The position numbers and the translations under genes are program-made. The notes under the pieces were generated by a model. That model made no database searches. It saw only the letters and a list, made by a program, of their open reading frames with translations, and was not told the origin of the DNA. From Nothophaeocryptopus gaeumannii (lineage: Eukaryota > Ascomycota > Dothideomycetes > Mycosphaerellales > Mycosphaerellaceae), in NCBI GenBank assembly GCA_031771865.1, contig JASISA010000026.1:1-64000 (forward strand): a stretch of 64,000 bases of DNA, given 5' to 3'. Positions 32,990 through 42,347 of the stretch are shown piece after piece (positions within the stretch are counted from its first letter, which is position 1; every line of letters begins with the position of its first letter).

Positions 32990-33634
32990 TTAGTGTGCCA
33001 TCATGAGCGCACTGGACTGTCGCCGCTGCTGCAAGACAGACTGGTGCCGTCGCATGGCATCCGCAGACGAAGCGAGATGCAGGTCCTCCTTCAACGGCAT
33101 AGCCTCTAACGCTGGTGTTCTCATCTGATATCTCTTCACATCCAGATCCGAATCATCGAAAAGCTTGGATAGGCGTCTGAGACCCGCCGAGACCCTGACT
33201 TTGCTGACTCTCTCGACGACATCGTCAACGTCCCTCTTTCGCTTCTTGTTGGACGGGGCTGTAGCAGATCTTCGCAAGCCTGCGCGCTCGACGGCTTTGG
33301 TGAGCATGCTAAGAGAAGTGCTGGGTCGCAAGATGGAATGGCTTCTTTTCAAGAGCTTGTTGGTGCGGGATGTGGTGGGTCGAGAAGGTGTCTCGGATGC
33401 AACATCTTCGACAGGACCCACTTGAACGAGCAATGGCCTTTCGTCGCTATCGTTTGTCTTTTTGCGTAGCTGTCGTCGGATGGCAATGGATCCGGCGTTT
33501 GGCGAATGAAGCTCGAAATTCTGATTGGTGATGGGGTTGACTGGTTGATTGCTTGGCAGTGTTTCAAGTTGGCCATCGTGTGCGAGGCAGTCTGCGCTCT
33601 GCGTGAGGGCCTTGAAAGAGGTGGTGAACCGCAT
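32990..33634 (-). CDS. Hypothetical basic, disordered protein
   Basis: 214 residues, rich in Arg, Ser and Lys, with a likely bipartite nuclear signal (APSNKKRKRDVDDVVERV) around residue 130 and repeated RRQ/RRLS motifs. A short region VSKVRVSAGLRRLSKLF is predicted helical. No domain recognised. It is probably nuclear. It is tandem with the gene at 31837 and with TRM2, all on the minus strand. Confidence 0.6.
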   Translation of the reverse strand: MRFTTSFKALTQSADCLAHDGQLETLPSNQPVNPITNQNFELHSPNAGSIAIRRQLRKKTNDSDERPLLVQVGPVEDVASETPSRPTTSRTNKLLKRSHSILRPSTSLSMLTKAVERAGLRRSATAPSNKKRKRDVDDVVERVSKVRVSAGLRRLSKLFDDSDLDVKRYQMRTPALEAMPLKEDLHLASSADAMRRHQSVLQQRRQSSALMMAH

Positions 33635-33837
33635 TATGGCAGTGCTTTGCTATCGATGGCGTGGTACTTTGCGCTTTTTGAAGTGCAAAGTGCAGGTGGT
33701 TGGGAGTTGCCATGGTAATTATGATATCTGGGCGGCAGGTAGTGTAGACAGGGATGACATGTCTGTGAAAGCGTAGCCTGTGCTCAAAAACCGGGCAGTG
33801 CGAGGCTGGCGTGGGCGCTGCTCGTCTCGTTGGGTTT

Positions 33838-35427
33838 TCATACGGCTGCCTTCTTGCGCAGGATTGCGACACCTTCCACATGACTGGTTTGCGGGAAGAA
33901 GTCGAATCCTCGCAAGCTCTCGATCTCATATAGCCCTTGAGATTCCGACGAATCACCATTGCTGCCCGACAGACCACCAACCAGCCATCCTACATCTCTA
34001 GCCTGAGTGTGCACATTGCAAGAGACGTAGCACACTCTCGCTGGACCGTAGTCCAGCAGCTGTCGAATGAAGCCCTCATCGCAGCCTTTGCGTGAAGGGT
34101 CGATGACTACCACGGTCTCGGCAGGGGGAAACTTGGTTGTGTCGAGCGATGCGAAGAGCTGATTGGCGTCTGCCGCGATGAAGTGCGCTGAGTCTGCGGG
34201 AAGGTTGTTGAGTTTAGCGTTCTTGCTCGCGTAGTCAATAGATTGGCTCGAGACATCGATGCCGATACTACGATCGAACATGCTTGATAGTGTGACGGTG
34301 AAGAAGCCGGAGCCACAGTATGCGTCAATCATGTTCTTGATCTTTGGCTCTGCACTGCCTTCTCCATTTGCACCGTCGTTGGGCACGGATGACTCAAGGA
34401 TGTTTTCGCGAATGTACTGACAAATGATAGGTAGGATGGAGTTGTTGTTCTGGAAGAAACTGCCTGCGGGGTTGTCAAAACGGTAGTCATCCACGTATTC
34501 CGTCGACGTGGCTTTGTGGTCCGTGATGCACGTCTTGCGGTGGAGGTGTTGGCCTCGGTCTTCCAGGACTTCGTTCCCCTTATCGACCTCAAGTGGCTCC
34601 TCAGACCTCGACACTCGATGCGTACTCTCACGTAGCAGTATTGTAGCGCCTTTCTGATATTTGTCAATCTCTTCAGCTACCCTCTTCTTCTCCCTCTTCA
34701 TGCCCAACCTGACCGCATCCGTGCCAATCGGACAATCTTCGATATCTATTGTCTTGCGCGTGCCTTTCAGCATGAAGCCAATGGGCGGCACCTCGGGCCA
34801 TGTCACCTTCTTGCCCTGTCTCTTGCCCCTCCTCCCTCCTGGCGGGCCGTCAAAGTGAGGCGTGAGCTTGGTTCGGTAGCCGTACTTCAGAGGCGAGCCG
34901 ATGGTGTCGCCGACGATCGGAACATCAGATGGTGGTAAGTTGGAGAAGTTTCGATAGGCTTTCTCGACGATCGATCTCTTATGCGCAAGCTGGAATTCGT
35001 ATGGGAGGTGTTGGAACTGGCAACCTGAGCACCTTGTAAAGTAAGGGCATTGGGGCTCAGCTGTGCGATGCTGTGAGGGGCTTGCGACTTTGACAAAGTC
35101 TGCGAGAGAATATCTTTCGTCTTCGAAATGCTTGTAGACTCTGGCAGTAAGAGTGTCGCCGGGAGCAGCAAAAGGGACAACGTATACTTGGCCGTCCTTC
35201 TCACCCAATCCGTCTCCCGAAGAGGACAGCTCTGATATGGTGACATCTATCTCCTCGTGCATTTCCGGCAGCTTTTTCACATCTGAGATGCTGACATCCC
35301 TCAGCAACCGCTTGATATCGGCCAGCAGCACTTCCTCGTTGGAGCCCTCGGCCGCGGTGGATGTCTTCTGCTTTTTGTTCTTCTTGAAGTGCCTCTTGCC
35401 TTCATTGAATACGCGCTTTTGCGCCAT
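33838..35427 (-). CDS. TRM2: tRNA (uracil-5-)-methyltransferase
   Basis: 529 residues from the Met at 35427; an in-frame ATG at 35496 adds 23 residues (MFTVRRCVTFLQITHTAPYF) that could act as a mitochondrial presequence. A TRAM-like beta segment comes first (GQVYVVPFAAPGDTLTARVY), then CPYFTRCSGCQFQHL, the Cys cluster of the RumA/TrmA/Trm2 group. The SAM domain carries YCGSGFFT and VVIDPSRKGCDEGF, and the catalytic Cys is in YVSCN. The enzyme makes 5-methyluridine at position 54 of the tRNA T-loop, in nucleus/cytosol and possibly mitochondria. Gene is intact in one exon. Confidence 0.95.
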   Translation of the reverse strand: MAQKRVFNEGKRHFKKNKKQKTSTAAEGSNEEVLLADIKRLLRDVSISDVKKLPEMHEEIDVTISELSSSGDGLGEKDGQVYVVPFAAPGDTLTARVYKHFEDERYSLADFVKVASPSQHRTAEPQCPYFTRCSGCQFQHLPYEFQLAHKRSIVEKAYRNFSNLPPSDVPIVGDTIGSPLKYGYRTKLTPHFDGPPGGRRGKRQGKKVTWPEVPPIGFMLKGTRKTIDIEDCPIGTDAVRLGMKREKKRVAEEIDKYQKGATILLRESTHRVSRSEEPLEVDKGNEVLEDRGQHLHRKTCITDHKATSTEYVDDYRFDNPAGSFFQNNNSILPIICQYIRENILESSVPNDGANGEGSAEPKIKNMIDAYCGSGFFTVTLSSMFDRSIGIDVSSQSIDYASKNAKLNNLPADSAHFIAADANQLFASLDTTKFPPAETVVVIDPSRKGCDEGFIRQLLDYGPARVCYVSCNVHTQARDVGWLVGGLSGSNGDSSESQGLYEIESLRGFDFFPQTSHVEGVAILRKKAAV

Positions 35428-35619
35428 GATTGTCGCAAAGTACGGCGCAGTATGGGTAATTTGCAGGAATGTCACACAGCGACGGACTGTGAACATTGAA
35501 AGTTATGCTATATGCAGAGAGCTCGAGCAGTGATGCTCGAAAATGTCCGGGTCTTATACAGCTTTTGTTCGATTGGCTCGTTCTTGCCGGCGCTAACGGG
35601 TGTCAAAGCCGTATGGAGC

Positions 35620-36220
35620 GAGGGGTCGATGCAGGTCTGTGGGTCCGCATCTCCCCAAACTCCTTCTTCAAGACACCAACATGGCCAACATCCTTCAGAT
35701 ATGCCAGCGACCCGTGGTCGAACTACAAATACCGCTGTTGGACCGAAGCACTCGAGCGTCATTACCAAGATCATCAACTCACCACATATGAAGATCCTAT
35801 GCAAGCCACCAGCGCGATGATGCATTGCGATTCGATTGCTTCGTGGCCACGACGAGAAGACAGTCTGGAGCATTGGGACACAAACGAAGTAGGCGAGGAA
35901 TACGTCTGCATTCCTCGACACAGGTAAAACGAGCCAAAGCCAGGTATTACCTACTCCCGCCACGTCTTGAACTACGCGAGCAGTCATTCGCGCTCGCAGG
36001 CAAGAGACGTAGTCACGACTGTGCTGCGAGGCAGGAAGCCTTTCGTGACGCGCGACGGATACATTCAAAGAAGGGATTGAATATGAAGGGGTTGGCTGTT
36101 GGGCAAGGGGTTCTACGTGTACTCATTCATGTTGATGTCCCGCAGGCTGATGGGTCGATGAAGGATGAGGAGAGGTGGATGAATGTCGCGAAGATTGATG
36201 AGATGTCTAATATGTTATAG
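35620..36220 (+). other. Possible decayed coding region downstream of TRM2 promoter
   Basis: Plus-strand frames read like protein but do not join. At about 35620-35927 the sequence includes WTEALERHYQDHQLTTYEDP and ends in a stop. Near 36005-36078 another frame gives VVTTVLRGRKPFVTRDGY, reminiscent of the end of HET-domain proteins. The frame ending at 36220 gives GLAVGQGVLRVLIHVDVPQA. A GTAAAA donor at 35925 is possible. This may be a frameshifted relic or an unresolved gene. Confidence 0.3.
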
Positions 36221-36679
36221 ATGGATGGTCTGAGGGTGTGAGAGCTGAACTCTCTTCGTGTTTGAATAGGGGCTTAGGGAGGTCCGTATACATAGCATGC
36301 AAAAGTCTTTCGCGTTTGGATGGGGGCGGATGTCTTCAATATCGTTATGATACACTGGCATCATCCGGAATTCGCGAGACATAGGCGTGAAAGAAATAGC
36401 AAACAGGTATGAGTATACTTATAGTCAAAACATTCGTCGATGGACGAAGTTAAACAAAATTCACCTCCTTAAACCCCAGCTTCTCTAAATATAACAATGC
36501 AATTATGGACCTTTATACCATTCTAACAATCTCATTCCCTTCCTGCTGTAAAAGATGAAGCCACTAGTGAATCTCCTACGGCAACCCTCGACGCGCCACT
36601 TGCCCGAACTTCATCTCGTCTGAGCCCTTGAATCTAGATCTCGACATCCACTTCTGAAAAGCCAACCCAAGACAACAGA

Positions 36680-37210
36680 ATGGATAACCGCTGATACCTC
36701 CACGACGCGCACCTGATCAGATGCACCAAGGCCCTGCCAGGCGAGCTAAAGGCCGAAATCTTCAAGAACTGGTTGATCGCTGGACTCGAGTCCGAAGTCG
36801 ACATCAAGCCCGGATATCAACCACCATGGCAGTTGACATTCAACAAGCGTGCCAGACACGATGTCGTCGACTACTAATATTCCGCAACCGCATCCAAGCC
36901 AATTGACCTAACGTCGCTGGGGCAGTGGCTTCTTAGCTTGTAGCTCAAGCACCACGAGATGTTGAGCGAAGTCCGCTACATCACCATCACCCACGCCAAC
37001 CTTCGCTACTTCCAGAATTGCGGCGGCTTCGATTCCATGGCCAAGCGACTGGCGCTTCGATCGAACGAGCTGAAGAAGTTCTTCCCCAAGTTGCGCGACG
37101 GCACAATGAAGACGATGTATCTGAAGCAGGACAAGGAGACGGAGTGGCAGGTTGTGGAATCATGGGCGAGCGTCGAGGAGTTGGAGGAGATGGCGAAGAG
37201 TCAGAAGTAG
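36680..37210 (+). pseudogene. Small gene disabled by three in-frame stops
   Basis: One frame runs from ATG 36680 to a stop at 37208-37210 (177 codons) with three internal stops: TGA at 36692-36694, TAA at 36875-36877 and TAG at 36941-36943. Between them the protein-like character is continuous: IRCTKALPGELKAEIFKNWL, GYQPPWQLTFNKRARHDVVD, SKPIDLTSLGQWLLSL, then 83 clear codons starting MLSEVRYITITHANLRYFQN. Each stop is one C-to-T change from CGA, CAA or CAG. No intron signals would remove the stops. Family unknown, probably lineage-specific. Confidence 0.65.
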
Positions 37211-37979
37211 GAGTTCGCGGCGCTGTGCTCGAGGAATCCAGATGGCAGGCGGAGTGTATCACATCAACTCGCCGTAGGCTCTACAGATGTCGCCGCCAGG
37301 AGTTGGATGGTGTTGGATAATCCACAGGTGCATTGTTGGGTGTTTCGGAGTCCAACTAGATCGCGGTGGACTGATTTGCGGAGACGGACTGCTGGCGGGA
37401 CCTATTAACGATAAGAGTCGTTTCATGAGCTTGATGGGCCATGATCGAAGCGATGACGGCTCGCATTGAATGTTGTAAGTGCCGCTCACCTTGAGCGCAT
37501 CAGACTGAGCCGTTGAGCATTGCTGACCTCCATTTGCAGGTCATGGGCTGAGCGCATAGGATCGTCGATGGCATCTGGAAGTCAGCGATGCCTAGGCGAA
37601 CGTGCAGCTCTTTTAATGGACACAATGGCTTTCATACTGCTCCATAGTTCTTTTTCTCTCCCGTTTCTCTCACGATTCCTATCTTGACGATACCGAAGTC
37701 CTCGACCAATGGAAATGAGATGCTGTACAGGTGTGACCTGTTCCGAGCAGGGGCAATGCGGTCGCACCAACGCCGGAATCCGTATGCACGATTCTCGTTT
37801 CCGGAATGCCGATAGCTGTACAACGCAGTTTCCCGGTGTCCTTTGCAGCGGCCACCGCTTCTCAAGCATGTCTCATAACCTGGCAATCTCCTCCTTCCTC
37901 TATTATGCAACTCTTTCGCAATATTAACGGCTCACAGTTGGCACGGTCTGCTCGCCCAACAAAACCATCAAATACCACA
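37211..37979. other. Intergenic between two pseudogenes
   Basis: 769 bp with only short frames; includes the leader of the gene at 37980, where the frame stays open upstream from about 37806. Nothing else supported. Confidence 0.4.
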
Positions 37980-38473
37980 ATGGCGAACACCACTTTAGAC
38001 AACCGTGTCCATGCGCTACCCCAAGAGCTCCAAGACCACATACTAGAGTTCACCACTACTCTTGATGACACCGTGATCAGGATCACCAACACCTACAAGC
38101 CTCCATTGCGCTGCAAATCAACCGAGAAATCCGTCAAAAAGCCGCCCAAGCTCACTATGGCCAGCGGAACATCGTCGTCAATCCGCCTACAGATTCGGAG
38201 GTCGAGGGCAACAGCTGGGTGCTCTATCGCTGGCTTCAACGACTGATTCCAAATCATCGTGCGATGATTCGAGAAGTGCGAGTATCACTCCAAGAAATCC
38301 CAAGACCGTCTCAAGCGAGTATCGCTGTCCGCATCTACGATTATATCGGCGATCAGGTGCCTTTGGCTGGGTGTCGATGGAACCGACGTCCGAGCGGTCA
38401 TGTACACCTCAGACGGGCCGACGGGCTCTGCAGCTCAGTCCTTTTAAATGCAGAAGGACTGCATATGAGGTAA
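37980..38473 (+). pseudogene. F-box-like family gene with a single-base frameshift
   Basis: The first frame gives NRVHALPQELQDHILEFTTT and IRITNTYKPPL, the start of short proteins common in Dothideomycetes. At about 38110 (cattgcgctgc) one base appears missing. The next frame continues LQINREIRQKAAQAHYGQRN, then NSWVLYRWLQRLIPNHRAMI and the remaining domain to a stop at 38473. The span is 494 bp; adding one base gives 165 codons. The natural join would be KPPLALQINRE. Substrate or partner unknown. It is either a young pseudogene or a sequencing indel. Confidence 0.7.
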
Positions 38474-38644
38474 GTCGTGTCGATTCGCAGCCCACAGTGC
38501 ATTACTGACAGATCCTGGCTGTAGCCTGTTGACAGTAGAGCAACTCCGGTGACAAATTTCCGAAGAAGGGACCGGGTACGCGCGAATGGAATGGAAAGAT
38601 CCAGGGTCGACGTGCCAAAGCATCGGGATGATTGATGGACTGAC

Positions 38645-38968
38645 TCAGATGAGGCGAAACATGTTGTTCTTGACGCCTCTTTTCATCGCCACAGGCTTGC
38701 CGTCTTCGTATTCGACTCCAGATGCACCGCCTTCTCCAGAGATCCCAGCCAGCTTCTTCATCATTTCTTCATCTACTTCGGCGACAGTCTTCGGTCTTGA
38801 CTTCTTCTCTTCGTGTTGTGCTTGTGCTTCCAGAGTCTTGTCGTCCTTTGATGGTTGATCTGTAGATTTTGCTGATGGCTTGCTTGATGTGGCGAGGCAT
38901 CTGGTGGTGGGCTTCCTCTTCACTCCAAGTTCGCTCGATAAAGCGGTGAGGCCTCTCCGTGTAGCCAT
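38645..38968 (-). CDS. Small conserved-looking protein, putative mitochondrial
   Basis: 107 residues. The N-terminus is basic, with no acidic residue in the first 15 (MATRRGLTALSSELGVKRKP) and suits a mitochondrial presequence. A charged linker follows, then a compact end containing EEMMKKLAGISGEGGASGVE and PVAMKRGVKNNMFRLI, which I associate with a conserved but unnamed ascomycete family. It is divergent from CDC5 across 231 bp, so the two share a promoter. Role unknown. Confidence 0.7.
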   Translation of the reverse strand: MATRRGLTALSSELGVKRKPTTRCLATSSKPSAKSTDQPSKDDKTLEAQAQHEEKKSRPKTVAEVDEEMMKKLAGISGEGGASGVEYEDGKPVAMKRGVKNNMFRLI

Positions 38969-39199
38969 CCTGTTCGAAAAGTGCTGATGCGCTTGTGAGA
39001 AGCATGCTTGTTGCAGCGAACGTCGAAGTTGGAGTGGTGACCTTCATTTGCATCACTGAATTTCGCGCTAGTGACGGCTGCTCCCATCATCAGTGCACCT
39101 GCCGACATCCGATTCAGACCTGACTCGCGAACTCGAAATCATTTGCAGGCGCACGCCGCCAACACACACCCTCAACCCTTTTACACACACTTCGAGAAA

Positions 39200-41524
39200 A
39201 TGCCGGTCGTCAAAGGTGGAGTCTGGACGAATATCGAGGACGAGATCCTCAAAGCCGCCGTCTCGAAATATGGTCTCAATCAGTGGGCGCGAGTGTCGTC
39301 GCTGCTTGCGCGCAAAACACCCAAGCAGTGCAAAGCGCGATGGTCAGAATGGCTGGACCCAGGCATCAGGAAGATCGAATGGAGTCGAGAAGAGGATGAG
39401 AAGCTGCTGCATCTGGCCAAGCTGATGCCAACACAATGGCGGACAATTGCACCTATCGTCGGACGAACCGCGACCCAGTGTCTCGAGCGATACCAAAAGC
39501 TCCTGGACGAGGCAGAGGCGAGGGAAAGCTCCGAGTTTGGACTCGCTGGGCCTGATGGCGGAGAGACGCAAGCGCCGAGCGCAGACGATGTGCGAAAGCT
39601 CCGGCCAGGCGAGCTGGACCCAGACCCAGAGAGCAAACCGGCCAGACCGGATACGATTGATATGGACGAGGATGAGAAGGAGATGCTTTCTGAGGCTCGC
39701 GCGCGCTTGGCGAATACACAGGGAAAAAAGGCCAAGAGAAAGGCGCGAGAAAGGCAATTAGAGGAAAGCAGAAGATTGGCAGTGCTGCAGAAGAGACGAG
39801 AATTGAAGAGCGCAGGCATCAATATCAAGGTCACCACTAAGAAGAAGGGGCAGATGGACTACAATGCAGATGTCCCGTTCGAGAAGGCACCGGCTGCTGG
39901 ATTCTTTGATACTCAAGATGAGATGGCGCAGAACGAGAGGGAGCGGGAAGCGTTCGATCCGCGCAAGCAGCAGCTGGCCAACAAGCGGAAAGGCGATGGT
40001 CAGGGTGACGATCACCAGCAGCCGAAAAGAAGGAAGGATAACGATAGTGGTGCTTCCGCCTTCGCTGCGGCTGCTAAGGCTGGTCAAATGCAGCGCATCC
40101 GTGAGGCGGAGCAAAGCAGCAAACGGAGGACTCTGAACCTGCCAGCACCGCAAGTCAGCGAGAGCGAGCTTGAGGATATTGTCAAGATGGGCATGAGTGG
40201 CGAGCGTGCACACCTGCTGGCCGAGAACAGCGAGAACGATGCAACTCGAGGCCTCGTGAGCAAGTACTCCAACACCGTCGGCGCGACGCCCATCCGCACA
40301 CCTCGAGCACCTCAAGAAGAAGACCGAATCGCGAACGAACTGCGAAATGCTAGAGCGCGGACAGAAACCCAGTCAGCGCTTCTCGGTGGTGACAATAATG
40401 CCTTGGCCGACGACTCTGCTACGACTGGCTACGGCGGCGTGGCTCCCTCTAAGCAGGCCATGTCGACACCAAATCCTATGGCCACTCCCTTCCGCCAACA
40501 AAATGGTGCTACGAATGGCGTCGGTTCGACTCCTAGCCGAACACCTCGAGATAATTTCCGGCTCAACCAGGAAGATGGATCTATGCAACTAGTCAGCCAG
40601 ACTCCTCGCGACACCCGGATGCGAGAACAAGCGGCGAAGAGCAGCCTTCGTGGCAAGCTTGCTAGTCTGCCCAAGCCGCAGCAGATGGAATGGGAGCTCG
40701 AAGCTATGCCAGACGAGCAAGATGAATTCGCTGCAGCTGCTGAGCTGACCGCAGAGGATGCTGCCATTCGTGACAAGCGCAATGCCGAAATTGCACACGC
40801 AGCCGCCCTTGCGGAGTTCAGACGGCAGACAAAGGTAGTGCAGAAAGGCTTGCCAAGACCCAAAGTTGTCGACGTTGACGCGATGCTAAAACAAGCACGA
40901 GCCATCAAGGATCCGGTGGAGCGTAGTATAGCAGAAGAGGCTGCTCTCCTCATGGCAAACGATGCCTATAAGTTCGGTGGAGCTAAAGTCAACGGCAAGA
41001 GCAGACCGGTGCAGGAATTCTCTGAAGATCTGATGCAGCGCGCACAGATGGAGATTGTACTTGAGATGGGTCAAGACGCCGACCGCTCGCAGTTTGGCAA
41101 GGCTTTCGAAGAAGAATGGGAACGTGCTCATGCGGGTAGCATTCTTCCCGGACTCACAGGCTATGCCGAAGACGAAGTGGATGAAGAGCAGCTCCTCACC
41201 GAAGCCTTCGACAACATCAATGAGACTATCACGAAGATAGCGGAGAAGGGCAGCGCGTTGGAGAAGAAATTGGCGAAGCATCATGGAGGCTATATGCAGA
41301 GGCAAAAGGTCTTACGGATGAAGATCCAGCAGGCTGCTGAAGCTCTTGAGAAGACGAAACTCGAGACTGAGGTGGGTCGACTGAAGATCATGGGCGAAGA
41401 AGCTGGGTTGATTGGAAGATTGGAGAAGCTGAGAGATGAAGTTGCGCTTGTGTCGCGGCGCGAGAGGGAGGCGCAGGATACATATCGGGAGAGGCAGGGA
41501 GAGCTTGAGGCTTTGACAGGTTGA
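39200..41524 (+). CDS. CDC5: Pre-mRNA splicing factor Cdc5/Cef1
   Basis: 774 residues from ATG 39200; an open frame extends upstream only through a GTG and is leader. Two Myb repeats open the protein: GGVWTNIEDEILKAAVSKYG and then IEWSREEDEKLLHLAKLMPT, with NQWARVSSLL and QWRTIAPIVGRT as recognition helices. A charged region follows (ESRRLAVLQKRRELKSAGIN), then the long NTC-binding tail with repeated TP sites (TPIRTP, TPSRTP) and a C-terminal coiled coil. It is a core component of the Prp19/NineTeen complex in the spliceosome. Single exon, intact. Confidence 0.96.
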   Translation: MPVVKGGVWTNIEDEILKAAVSKYGLNQWARVSSLLARKTPKQCKARWSEWLDPGIRKIEWSREEDEKLLHLAKLMPTQWRTIAPIVGRTATQCLERYQKLLDEAEARESSEFGLAGPDGGETQAPSADDVRKLRPGELDPDPESKPARPDTIDMDEDEKEMLSEARARLANTQGKKAKRKARERQLEESRRLAVLQKRRELKSAGINIKVTTKKKGQMDYNADVPFEKAPAAGFFDTQDEMAQNEREREAFDPRKQQLANKRKGDGQGDDHQQPKRRKDNDSGASAFAAAAKAGQMQRIREAEQSSKRRTLNLPAPQVSESELEDIVKMGMSGERAHLLAENSENDATRGLVSKYSNTVGATPIRTPRAPQEEDRIANELRNARARTETQSALLGGDNNALADDSATTGYGGVAPSKQAMSTPNPMATPFRQQNGATNGVGSTPSRTPRDNFRLNQEDGSMQLVSQTPRDTRMREQAAKSSLRGKLASLPKPQQMEWELEAMPDEQDEFAAAAELTAEDAAIRDKRNAEIAHAAALAEFRRQTKVVQKGLPRPKVVDVDAMLKQARAIKDPVERSIAEEAALLMANDAYKFGGAKVNGKSRPVQEFSEDLMQRAQMEIVLEMGQDADRSQFGKAFEEEWERAHAGSILPGLTGYAEDEVDEEQLLTEAFDNINETITKIAEKGSALEKKLAKHHGGYMQRQKVLRMKIQQAAEALEKTKLETEVGRLKIMGEEAGLIGRLEKLRDEVALVSRREREAQDTYRERQGELEALTG

Positions 41525-41658
41525 AGTAGTCATGTGTATACCAGAACTTCACAAGCTCCTATTCTCCATCTTGGTAGAAACAGCTGACTCCGCCGCCGTG
41601 GGCCTGATCGTTCTCGCCTTTACAGAGATGCTCTTGCTCTCGCACTCTGTATTCCTCC

Positions 41659-42070
41659 TCACTCCATCAAATTCTTCTCCTTCCCGCGGCCACAAATCAA
41701 ATCATACAGCTGTCCCATCTTCGGACTCATCAAGTCCACCTCTCTCGTCGTCCCCTGCCGACCATCCTCCCTGACCAAAACTGACCAACGACACTCCATA
41801 AATCCCCACTCCCCAAATACATCCCTCCCTTCCACAACGGCTTCACGGTCTCCTTCCCATTCCTTCCTCCTTCGACCTTCGTCAACTCAAATCCTCGCAC
41901 CCAGTTTCCGCAACCGTTCTCGTCTGCTGCACAGCCCTTTTCTTCATCACCCCGAATCGGCCATTTCGCGCCACTGGCCCTCTTCCAAAACTAAACTCGA
42001 AACTTCTTGATAACCCGCTGGGATGGTCTGGACGGTGGGAACTTTGGGGAGTTGTGGGGTTGGTCAGCAT
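41659..42070 (-). pseudogene. Small gene with two single-base frameshifts
   Basis: From ATG 42070 the frame reads MLTNPTTPQSSHRPDHPSG to about 41988, then shifts (tttggaagagg, one base short) into KWPIRGDEEKGCAADENG, NWVRGFELTKVEGG and WKGGMYLGSGDLWSVVGQFW. Near 41773 a second one-base loss moves it to REDGRQGTTREVDLMSPKMG and a stop at 41659. The span is 412 bp; two added bases give 138 codons. A 15-nt GT..AG gap at the second shift is too short to be an intron. Family unknown. It is likely a pseudogene, since neighbouring long genes are intact. Confidence 0.6.
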
Positions 42071-42347
42071 AGAGGACTGGACACGGTTCTGGAGCGAATG
42101 TATTTATCTTGACGGTGGTGCGGGAGATTAGCTGAATGTCGTGGTGAGGGGTGTGTGTCTCGTGACGGAGAGGTGTGGTTTAACTTCTTCAGATGTAGAC
42201 AGCAAAGGGTGTTTTGGCGGGAGAGCTCCGTGGTGCACATGCACGACCGGTTTTTTTTTGCTCAAGTTGGCAGGAGCGCCTCTCCTTGTTGCCATGGATT
42301 CTCTACCAAAACGCCTCGCTAATTTCACAAATCTTAATTCGAGCCTC

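Noticed and set aside
39071..39199. N-terminal extension of CDC5
   Set aside because: It opens with GTG, and Cdc5 proteins begin just before the first Myb repeat, as at ATG 39200.
41765..41790. 15-nt intron to repair the frame in the 41659 gene
   Set aside because: Fungal introns shorter than about 40 nt are not credible; a frameshift explains it better.
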